DNA of 5,656 nt. Origin: an uncultured Lachnoanaerobaculum sp. Its GTDB lineage: Bacteria > Bacillota > Clostridia > Lachnospirales > Lachnospiraceae. Of the stretch, positions 1 through 4,602 are shown in pieces. The position numbers and the translations under genes are program-made. The stretch is from positions 1 through 5,656 of the forward strand of contig CAKAQP010000153.1 in NCBI GenBank assembly GCA_916720285.1, given 5' to 3'. Each line of letters begins with the position of its first letter. The stretch's first letter is position 1. A model generated the notes under the pieces. That model worked only from the letters and a program-made list of their open reading frames with translations, had not been told where the DNA came from and did no database searches.

Positions 1-318
1 ATGTGACCAGCTGTAGAGAGGGTTGCCTATAAGCTTTGGCATAGTAGCGGCCCATGCGTCAAACTTTTCTCTGTCTGTAGATTCGTTTCCGGTTATAAGC
101 TTTTCAGGTACACCGTTTGATCTGATCTGACGCCATTTGTAGTGGTCACCTCCAAGCCAAACCTGTGTGATATTGTCAAATTTTTTGTCTTCATATATTT
201 CCTGCGGATTGATATGACAGTGATAGTCGACTATCGGCATCTTTTCTGCATAGTCGTGATAAAGGTGTTTTGCTGTTTTTGTATCAAGTAAAAAATCCTG
301 ATCCATAAAATTGTTCAT
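1..318 (-). CDS. uxaC: Uronate isomerase (glucuronate/galacturonate isomerase), N-terminal 106 residues only
   Basis: This is the N-terminal part of uronate isomerase, the cytoplasmic enzyme that converts D-galacturonate to D-tagaturonate and D-glucuronate to D-fructuronate, the first step of hexuronate breakdown. Translating the minus strand from an ATG at 318 gives 106 codons with no stop before the window edge. The family is usually about 465-475 residues, so roughly three quarters is missing. Hallmarks seen are the metal-site HxH in VDYHCHINP (H33, H35), GGDHYKWR (about 56-63), then REKFDAWAATMP and IGNPLYSWSH (about 83-106), all characteristic UxaC blocks. The start at 318 is preferred over the in-frame ATG at 306 because AAGGAGG lies five bases upstream of it. 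It lies 89 bases downstream of the LacI-type gene on the same strand and may be cotranscribed with it. The truncation comes from the window boundary, not from decay. Confidence 0.95.
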   Translation of the reverse strand, partial: MNNFMDQDFLLDTKTAKHLYHDYAEKMPIVDYHCHINPQEIYEDKKFDNITQVWLGGDHYKWRQIRSNGVPEKLITGNESTDREKFDAWAATMPKLIGNPLYSWSH

Positions 319-407
319 GTTAACCTCCTTAGCCAAACGGCTGTATAAAGTAAAATTTATAAATAACTACATTTTCAGTAGTCATATGCATATTAAGTTT
401 GAGAGTA
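319..407 (-). other. lacI-uxaC spacer, no clear promoter or terminator
   Basis: This 89-base AT-rich spacer lies between the LacI-type stop and uxaC. I see no hairpin followed by a T run on the minus strand, so readthrough from the regulator into uxaC is plausible. The only promoter-like string is TTGATA, overlapping the lacI stop, but it has no good -10 at 16-18 bases. Small symmetric elements are ACTAC/GTAGT (366-370 and 378-382), the 10-base palindrome ATATGCATAT (384-393), and CTGTATAA (341-348). CTGTATAA is also the half-site of the inverted repeat at the lacI promoter. None is strong alone. Confidence 0.4.
324..330 (-). promoter_or_regulatory. Shine-Dalgarno site of uxaC
   Basis: AAGGAGG on the minus strand is a near-perfect anti-16S match, five bases before the ATG at 318. 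It decides the start: the other in-frame ATG at 306 would be 17 bases away. A short AGCC/GGCT hairpin (331-342, four-base loop) lies directly upstream of it. Confidence 0.85.
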
Positions 408-1415
408 TCAATTCTTAGATTTAAAAGTATCTCTTTCTATAATAGACGGCTCAAGTATGTAGATATTTTCAGGAGATTGTCCGTCAAATACCTCCAAAAG
501 TGTTTTTACACTTTGACTGCACAAATCAAAAAGCCTTGAGTCAACAGTGGTAAGCTCGGGATATGACATTTTTGAAAAAATAGAATTATCATATCCTATT
601 ATTGAAAGCTGATCAGGGACCGAAATACTGTTTTGTTTTGCAAATTTTAATGCAATCATTGCAAGAAAATCATCTGAGGCAATTATGCCGTCGGGGAAAA
701 AAAACTCTTTGGTAAACTTTTCAAGCGAGAGATTAATGCTTTCTATATCATTTTCCTCACATAAAAGAGTAGCATAGTTTTCGCTTTTGATTTTCAGCTC
801 TTTACATCCTGATATAAACCCGTCCAGCTTTCTTTTGGCGGATTGAGACGTGGAGTTGTAAAGAAAGAGGAGTTTTCTTTTGCCGGTATTATATAACATA
901 TTTGCACTTATTTTTGTAGCATTAAAATCGTCATAATACGAACAATATATATTCTCACCCTCCAAAAATCCGTTTATTAAAAATATCGGCAAAGATTTTG
1001 CTGTACTTTTTATCAGACTTTTATTGTCTTTTGCAGATATATATTTTGAACCTATCATAATAACGGCATCCACACTTTTTGAAATAAGTATATTTAAATA
1101 TTTTTTGAGATTCTTTGTATCATATCCACTGCAACATAAAAGTGAGTCATAGCCGTTTTCCCTGAGCATTTTCTCAAAATAGGACAGCGCTCTTGCCACA
1201 TAGATATCGGAAGGATCCGAACATAGTATACCTATAGTTTTCATAGTATTTAGTCCAAGTCCTCTGGCAAATACATTCGGAGTATAGCCAAGCTCCTCCA
1301 TAATATCATGGACTTTTTTTCTGGTTTTTTCGCTTACCTTCGGGCTGTCGTTGATAACTCTTGATACTGTAGCTATGGAGACATTTGCCCTGTTTGCAAT
1401 ATCATATATATTCAT
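408..1415 (-). CDS. LacI/GalR-family transcriptional regulator of the hexuronate locus
   Basis: This is a DNA-binding repressor of 335 residues, the normal LacI-family length. The N-terminal helix-turn-helix (about 2-46) reads MNIYDIANRANVSIATVSRVIN and runs on to the EELGYTPN block. The hinge region follows (NVFARGLG, about 47-54) and keeps the hinge leucine L53, which in this family inserts at a central CpG of the operator. Residues about 58-335 form the periplasmic-binding-protein-like effector domain, with late motifs GIIASDDFLA and GYDNSIFSKMSYPELTTVD. Recognition-helix residues I14-A15 and R19 resemble CcpA (M-A...R), which fits the TGTAAACGCTTACA box in the divergent control region. 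A GGTG ribosome site lies four bases before the ATG. The effector is unknown; a hexuronate or pathway intermediate is inferred from position. Bacillus ExuR and KdgR are LacI-family examples, but orthology cannot be shown here, so no symbol is given. Confidence 0.93.
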   Translation of the reverse strand: MNIYDIANRANVSIATVSRVINDSPKVSEKTRKKVHDIMEELGYTPNVFARGLGLNTMKTIGILCSDPSDIYVARALSYFEKMLRENGYDSLLCCSGYDTKNLKKYLNILISKSVDAVIMIGSKYISAKDNKSLIKSTAKSLPIFLINGFLEGENIYCSYYDDFNATKISANMLYNTGKRKLLFLYNSTSQSAKRKLDGFISGCKELKIKSENYATLLCEENDIESINLSLEKFTKEFFFPDGIIASDDFLAMIALKFAKQNSISVPDQLSIIGYDNSIFSKMSYPELTTVDSRLFDLCSQSVKTLLEVFDGQSPENIYILEPSIIERDTFKSKN

Positions 1416-1437
1416 AATTCACCATTTTAGTATCCGG

Positions 1438-1467
1438 ATTATACAGCATATAAATACACTGTATAAA
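1438..1467 (-). promoter_or_regulatory. Predicted promoter of the LacI-type gene
   Basis: On the minus strand, TTTATA (1467-1462, four of six matches to the -35 consensus) is followed after 18 bases by a perfect TATAAT (1443-1438). Transcription would start near 1431, leaving a leader of about 15 bases before the ATG at 1415. The weak -35 suggests moderate expression, as is usual for a regulator. Both boxes lie within or against the 28-base inverted repeat at 1439-1466. Confidence 0.65.
1439..1466. repeat. 28-bp inverted repeat over the lacI promoter
   Basis: TTATACAG (1439-1446) and CTGTATAA (1459-1466) are exact reverse complements separated by 12 bases, so their centres are 20 bases (about two helical turns) apart. 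The arms cover most of the -10 and -35 boxes of the lacI promoter. The repeat could be a repressor operator, for example for autoregulation. Part of the symmetry may instead come from the TATA-like promoter elements. Confidence 0.5.
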
Positions 1468-1474
1468 AGTTAAA

Positions 1475-1493
1475 TGTAAGTCTCATGTTTACA
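1475..1493. repeat. Spaced inverted repeat TGTAA-N9-TTACA between the divergent promoters
   Basis: TGTAA (1475-1479) and TTACA (1489-1493) form an inverted repeat with a nine-base gap. It lies upstream of the -35 boxes of both divergent promoters. The half-sites are the same as in the 14-bp box at 1542-1555, where the gap is four bases. Its role is unknown; it may be an accessory site or coincidence in AT-rich DNA. Confidence 0.35.
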
Positions 1494-1504
1494 AAGCATA
1501 TCTA

Positions 1505-1515
1505 CCTTGACAAGG
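1505..1515. repeat. CCTTGACAAGG palindrome at the uxaA -35 (copy 1)
   Basis: CCTTG-A-CAAGG is an inverted repeat with a single central base that encloses the -35 hexamer of the uxaA promoter. It continues as GGATAAAA, with one extra G here. An identical 11-mer lies at 3829-3839 over the eda promoter -35. A shared operator is the likely reading; only the six -35 bases are expected from promoter consensus alone. Confidence 0.55.
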
Positions 1516-1536
1516 GATAAAAGTCCCATGTATAAT
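1507..1536 (+). promoter_or_regulatory. Consensus housekeeping promoter of uxaA-iclR
   Basis: TTGACA (1507-1512) and TATAAT (1531-1536) are both perfect sigma70/sigmaA hexamers, with an 18-base spacer. The start of transcription is predicted near 1543, giving a leader of about 58 bases. The -35 box is embedded in CCTTGACAAGG, repeated at the eda promoter, and the start site is covered by TGTAAACGCTTACA. A promoter this strong must presumably be held down by a repressor, which fits the operators around it. Confidence 0.88.
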
Positions 1537-1541
1537 GCGAT

Positions 1542-1555
1542 TGTAAACGCTTACA
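1542..1555. promoter_or_regulatory. LacI-family operator / cre-like box on the uxaA start site
   Basis: TGTAAACGCTTACA is palindromic apart from one of the central base pairs (TGTAA-ACGC-TTACA). It has the central CpG bound by LacI-family hinge leucines and fits the published CcpA cre consensus TGWAARCGYTWNCW at every position. It begins at the predicted transcription start, so a bound protein would block initiation. Candidates are the adjacent LacI-type regulator (CcpA-like recognition residues A15 and R19), CcpA itself for catabolite repression, or both. The sequence cannot decide between them. Confidence 0.75.
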
Positions 1556-1565
1556 TTTATTATAA

Positions 1566-1578
1566 ACTCAATATGAGT
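1566..1578. repeat. Short inverted repeat in the uxaA leader
   Basis: ACTCA-ATA-TGAGT lies in the 5' leader between the operator and the ribosome site. With five-base arms it is too short for a stable RNA hairpin and may be a protein site or chance. Confidence 0.25.
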
Positions 1579-1585
1579 ATTTGGC

Positions 1586-1591
1586 AAGGAG
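1586..1591 (+). promoter_or_regulatory. Shine-Dalgarno site of uxaA
   Basis: AAGGAG lies nine bases before the ATG at 1601, an ideal distance. There is no competing in-frame start nearby. Confidence 0.8.
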
Positions 1592-1600
1592 ATAAAGGAA

Positions 1601-3079
1601 ATGGATTATATCAAAATCAATGATTTAGATAATGTATGTGTGGCATTGAATGCATTGCCAAAGGGAGAAAAAATCACAATCGGAAGCGACAGTATAGAGA
1701 CAAACAGTGAAATTCCTGCCGGACATAAGGTGGCACTTAAGGATATCAAAGCCGGTGAGGATGTTATAAAGTATGGAAACAGGATTGGGATTGCAAAAGA
1801 GGATATAAGAAAAGGTGACTGGATACATACTCATAATATAAAAACAGCACTTGGTGATTTGCTGGAATATAAATATATTCCAAAGGTTAAAGAGATAAAA
1901 GAAACTTCTCATGAGACTTTCCTTGGATTTAAGAGAAAAAACGGAAAGGTGGGAGTAAGAAATGAAATATGGATTATACCTACAGTAGGCTGTGTCAATA
2001 ATGTGGCACAGGCAATTGAAAGAAAAGCAAAGTCTCTTATAAAGGGAAGTGTGGAAGATGTAATAGCTTTTGTACATCCATATGGCTGCTCACAGATGGG
2101 GGATGATCAGGAAAATACAAGAAATATACTTGCGGATATGATAAATCATCCTAATGCGGGAGGTGTACTTGTACTGGGGCTTGGTTGTGAAAATTCAAAT
2201 ATTCCCTTACTTAAAGACTACCTCGGTGATATAGATGAAAACAGAGTGAAGTTTTTAGTATCGCAGGAAGTTGAAGATGAGATAGAAACAGGACTTTCTC
2301 TTATAGAAGAACTTATAAACAATATATCCGATGAAAAGAGAGAAGAAATAGATGCAAGCGAACTTATAATCGGAATGAAATGCGGAGGCTCTGACGGGCT
2401 TTCGGGAATAACAGCAAATCCTATAGTCGGAGAGTTCTCAGATATTCTTATTTCAAAGGGAGGAAGCACAATACTTACTGAAGTACCCGAGATGTTTGGA
2501 GCGGAAACTCTTTTGATGGAAAGATGTAAGGATAAGGAGACTTTTGAAAAGACGGTAGCCCTTATCAATGATTTTAAAATGTATTTTAAAAATCATAATC
2601 AGACAATTTATGAGAATCCTTCACCGGGAAATAAGGCAGGCGGTATATCCACACTGGAAGATAAGTCTTTGGGCTGTACACAGAAGTCGGGAAGTGCTAA
2701 AGTGGTAGATGTACTTGATTATGGAGATACCGTAAAAACAAAAGGACTTAATCTGCTTTCATCACCGGGAAATGACCTGGTAGCCGCTACGGCACTTGCA
2801 ATGAGCGGAGCTCATATAGTGCTCTTTACAACAGGAAGGGGAACACCTTTTGCCTCGCCGGTTCCGACATTAAAGATAGCTACCAACTCAAGACTTGCAA
2901 AAGGCAAGGGGAATTGGATAGATTTTAATGCCGGAAGAATGGTCGAGGATAAAACAAAGGAAGAGCTTGCAAATGAGCTTTTTAAACTTGTGCTGGATGT
3001 GGCAAGCGGAAAGAAAGTAAAGTCTGAAATTGCGGGATTCCATGATTTTGCAATCTTTAAACAGGGGGTAACTCTTTAG
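1601..3079 (+). CDS. uxaA: Altronate dehydratase (UxaA/GarD family), full length
   Basis: The product dehydrates D-altronate to 2-keto-3-deoxy-D-gluconate in the cytoplasm, the third step of galacturonate breakdown; the family needs a divalent metal such as iron or manganese. At 492 residues it matches the usual length of about 495. Residues about 1-95 form the SAF domain, ending near the HTHN motif (76-79). The catalytic GarD/UxaA region follows: HPYGCSQMGDDQENTRN (from H159), GLGCENSN (C196), MKCGGSDGLSGITANP (from M259), GNKAGGISTLEDKSLGCTQKSG (C359) and TTGRGTPFASPVPTLKIATNS. These blocks are diagnostic of the altronate/galactarate dehydratase family. Altronate is favoured over galactarate because of the two-part SAF-plus-catalytic form and the uxaC, kdgK and eda neighbours. 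The stop TAG shares its final G with the GTG start of the IclR-type gene, so the two are translationally coupled. Confidence 0.93.
   Translation: MDYIKINDLDNVCVALNALPKGEKITIGSDSIETNSEIPAGHKVALKDIKAGEDVIKYGNRIGIAKEDIRKGDWIHTHNIKTALGDLLEYKYIPKVKEIKETSHETFLGFKRKNGKVGVRNEIWIIPTVGCVNNVAQAIERKAKSLIKGSVEDVIAFVHPYGCSQMGDDQENTRNILADMINHPNAGGVLVLGLGCENSNIPLLKDYLGDIDENRVKFLVSQEVEDEIETGLSLIEELINNISDEKREEIDASELIIGMKCGGSDGLSGITANPIVGEFSDILISKGGSTILTEVPEMFGAETLLMERCKDKETFEKTVALINDFKMYFKNHNQTIYENPSPGNKAGGISTLEDKSLGCTQKSGSAKVVDVLDYGDTVKTKGLNLLSSPGNDLVAATALAMSGAHIVLFTTGRGTPFASPVPTLKIATNSRLAKGKGNWIDFNAGRMVEDKTKEELANELFKLVLDVASGKKVKSEIAGFHDFAIFKQGVTL
3063..3069 (+). promoter_or_regulatory. Shine-Dalgarno site of the IclR-type gene inside uxaA
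   Basis: AGGGGGT within the last codons of uxaA lies nine bases before GTG at 3079. It supports the GTG start over the later in-frame ATG at 3118, which would cut into the first helix of the DNA-binding domain. Confidence 0.7.
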
Positions 3080-3834
3080 TGAAAATAAATCGAACCACTG
3101 AAAGAAGTATACAAATAATGCAACTTATAGCTAAATCCGGAGAAGGTCTTGAAATGGATGAGATCTGTGAGAAGCTGTCCATTCCAAGAACCAGTTGCTA
3201 TGACATACTGGTAACTTTGGTTCATATGGGAATGCTTGAAGTAAACACCGGTATTAAAAGAAGCTATAAGATAGGCATAAATGCTTACAGAATCGGTATG
3301 AGCTATACCAATAACAGAAATATTTCTGAAATCATAGCGCCTGCACTGAAGGAGCTTTCAAAGGAACTGCAGAAGACCTGCTTTTTCGGTGTACTGGAAG
3401 GTAATAAAATAGTATATATATCAAAGTGTGAGCCGGAAAACCCTATAATAACCACGGCGACTATAGGTACTAAGAATCCGGTATACAATACTTCTCTCGG
3501 AAAAGCCATACTCAGTACTATGAGTGAAGACAAGATAAGAAGTATAGCCGGGGAAATAGATTTCAAGCCTGCAACAAGATTTACACTTACAGATGCGGAT
3601 GCTCTTGTGGAAAATGTCAAGCTCTCAAAAAAAAGGGGATTTGCGCTGGATGAGAGAGAGCTTGAAGAACATATGGAATGTGTCGGAGTACCTATATTTG
3701 ATGAAAAAAGAGAGTGTATAGGAGCTGTATCGGCTTCAAGTCTTTACAGAAAAGATGAGGACTATTTGGCGCTTGGAGAGATATTAAAAAAAAGGGGACT
3801 TGAAATATCAAAATCTTTAGGTTTTATGCCTTGA
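3079..3834 (+). CDS. IclR-family transcriptional regulator, KdgR-like by context
   Basis: This is a DNA-binding regulator of 251 residues, the typical IclR length. Residues about 5-70 are the winged helix-turn-helix (RTTERSIQIMQLIAKSGEGL, then MDEICEKLSIPRTSCYDILVTL and a wing ending in RSYKIG). Residues about 75-251 are the IclR effector domain, with LGKAILSTM and, near the end, DERELEEHMECVGVPIFDEKRECIGAVSAS. The start is GTG, overlapping the uxaA stop by one base, so it is expressed with the enzyme that makes KDG. In enterobacteria the IclR-family KdgR responds to KDG; a similar ligand here is inferred from position only. Candidate targets are the CCTTGACAAGG boxes at 1505 and 3829. Its isoleucine codons are mostly ATA (21 of 27 by hand count), unlike eda and kdgK downstream. 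Confidence 0.92.
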   Translation: MKINRTTERSIQIMQLIAKSGEGLEMDEICEKLSIPRTSCYDILVTLVHMGMLEVNTGIKRSYKIGINAYRIGMSYTNNRNISEIIAPALKELSKELQKTCFFGVLEGNKIVYISKCEPENPIITTATIGTKNPVYNTSLGKAILSTMSEDKIRSIAGEIDFKPATRFTLTDADALVENVKLSKKRGFALDERELEEHMECVGVPIFDEKRECIGAVSASSLYRKDEDYLALGEILKKRGLEISKSLGFMP

Positions 3835-3839
3835 CAAGG
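3829..3839. repeat. CCTTGACAAGG palindrome at the eda -35 (copy 2)
   Basis: This is identical to the 11-mer at 1505-1515, again wrapped around a -35 hexamer and again followed by GGATAAAA. Here it also encodes the final Pro codon and the TGA stop of the IclR-type gene. Confidence 0.55.
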
Positions 3840-3859
3840 ATAAAAAAGTTAACTACAAT
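3831..3859 (+). promoter_or_regulatory. Promoter of eda-kdgK, overlapping the iclR stop codon
   Basis: TTGACA (3831-3836), a 17-base spacer and TACAAT (3854-3859, five of six matches) make a near-consensus housekeeping promoter, with a start predicted near 3866. The iclR stop TGA (3832-3834) lies inside the -35 box. No terminator separates iclR from eda, so eda-kdgK can be read both from this promoter and by readthrough from uxaA-iclR. Confidence 0.82.
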
Positions 3860-3883
3860 CAATATATCGCAAATGTGAATTAC

Positions 3884-3901
3884 TATTCGTATATACGAAT
3901 A
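3884..3901. repeat. Perfect 18-bp palindrome in the eda leader
   Basis: TATTCGTATATACGAATA is an exact palindrome, centred between 3892 and 3893, downstream of the predicted eda start and 15 bases before the eda ribosome site. Its core GTATATAC fits the HutC-subfamily GntR operator pattern GT-N-TA-N-AC. It could be a repressor site or a weak RNA hairpin (seven-base stem with an ATAT loop). No T run follows in the manner of a terminator. The cognate protein is not recognisable from this window. Confidence 0.6.
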
Positions 3902-3917
3902 TTTATATATTGTTTAT

Positions 3918-3922
3918 GGAGG
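3918..3922 (+). promoter_or_regulatory. Shine-Dalgarno site of eda
   Basis: GGAGG lies five bases before ATG at 3928. It fixes the start there. The reading frame is open further upstream, with a TTG at 3910 and an ATG at 3916, but those starts would place this site inside the coding sequence. Confidence 0.85.
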
Positions 3923-3927
3923 TTCAA

Positions 3928-4578
3928 ATGAGAAAAGAACAGGTTCTTACAAGAATGAAAGAAGATTGTCTGGTTGCCGTTGTTCGTGCAAAGAACAAAG
4001 AGCAGGGAGAGAAGGTCATAGATGCTATTGTTGCAGGAGGAATCAATTTTATTGAGATCACTATGACTATGGACGAAGGTAACCCTGTAGAGTTTATACA
4101 GTTTATGTCAGAGAAGTACAGAAATAATGAAAAGGTAGTTATCGGTGCAGGTACGGTACTTGATCCCGAGACAGCAAGAGCGGTAATTTTGGCAGGTGCA
4201 AACTATGTTGTAAGTCCGGGACTTAATGTAGAGACAATCAAGCTTTGCAACAGATACAGAGTTCCTATGCTTCCGGGCGTTATGTCACCTACAGAGGCTA
4301 TCACAGCGCTTGAATCAGGATGCGATATCATAAAAGTATTCCCGGGGAATGTAGTAGGACCGGGTGCGATCAGCTCATTTAAGGGACCTCTTCCACAGGG
4401 AGATTTCATGCCAAGCGGCGGTGTGGATGTTGACAATGTAGATAAGTGGTTAAAGGCCGGAGCATGTGCGGTAGGCACAGGTTCATCTCTTACAAAGGGT
4501 GCGGCTACAGGTAATTTTGCGGCAATCACGGCAAAGGCAAAGGAATTTGTTGAGGCGGTAGCGGCTGCAAGAAAGTAA
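3928..4578 (+). CDS. eda: KDPG/KHG aldolase (2-dehydro-3-deoxy-phosphogluconate aldolase)
   Basis: This class I aldolase cleaves 2-keto-3-deoxy-6-phosphogluconate to pyruvate and glyceraldehyde-3-phosphate, the last step of the pathway; many members also cleave 4-hydroxy-2-oxoglutarate. At 216 residues it fits the family (about 205-220). Visible sites are VVRAK (R20), the catalytic glutamate in FIEITM (E43), GAGTVLDPETA, VVSPGLN, LPGVMSPTE, the Schiff-base lysine in CDIIKVFP (K136), the phosphate-binding MPSGGVD region, and GTGSSL near the end. The ATG at 3928 was chosen for its GGAGG site. Isoleucine codons are mainly ATC (8 of 14, ATA 3), in contrast with the preceding gene and consistent with higher expression. 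kdgK starts 24 bases after the stop, so the two form an operon that makes and then consumes KDPG. Confidence 0.95.
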   Translation: MRKEQVLTRMKEDCLVAVVRAKNKEQGEKVIDAIVAGGINFIEITMTMDEGNPVEFIQFMSEKYRNNEKVVIGAGTVLDPETARAVILAGANYVVSPGLNVETIKLCNRYRVPMLPGVMSPTEAITALESGCDIIKVFPGNVVGPGAISSFKGPLPQGDFMPSGGVDVDNVDKWLKAGACAVGTGSSLTKGAATGNFAAITAKAKEFVEAVAAARK

Positions 4579-4593
4579 GATTTTATTTTGAAT

Positions 4594-4597
4594 GGAG
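4594..4597 (+). promoter_or_regulatory. Shine-Dalgarno site of kdgK
   Basis: GGAG lies five bases before ATG at 4603. An upstream in-frame TTG at 4588 would put this site inside the gene, so 4603 is the start. Confidence 0.75.
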
Positions 4598-4602
4598 AAA
4601 AT

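Noticed and set aside
331..342. AGCC/GGCT hairpin before uxaC as a riboswitch or attenuator
   Set aside because: A four-base stem with no alternative pairing partner or T run is too little to support regulation.
366..382. ACTAC-N7-GTAGT as a lacI terminator
   Set aside because: The five-base, AT-leaning stem has no following T tract on the minus strand.
1625..2077. Open frame of 150 codons antisense to uxaA
   Set aside because: It lies opposite well-conserved uxaA coding sequence, its translation resembles no family, and it has no ribosome site of its own.
2218..2568. Open frame of 116 codons antisense to uxaA
   Set aside because: The Ser/Ile-rich translation is the usual shadow of a coding strand rich in AGA, GAA and ATA; it has no promoter or ribosome site.
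3303..3620. Open frame antisense to the IclR-type gene with hydrophobic stretches
   Set aside because: The hydrophobicity comes from reading ATA/GAT-rich coding sequence backwards; there is no start context.
3884..3901. The 18-bp palindrome as an intrinsic terminator after iclR
   Set aside because: The stem is AT-rich, has no proper loop, lies downstream of a strong promoter, and is not followed by a clean T run.
3910..3927. Longer eda beginning at TTG 3910 or ATG 3916
   Set aside because: The added residues (MFMEVQ) are encoded by the ribosome site itself; GGAGG at 3918-3922 is correctly placed for ATG 3928.
4588..4602. kdgK start at TTG 4588
   Set aside because: It would place GGAG (4594-4597) inside the gene; ATG 4603 opens directly into the conserved N-terminal PfkB strand.
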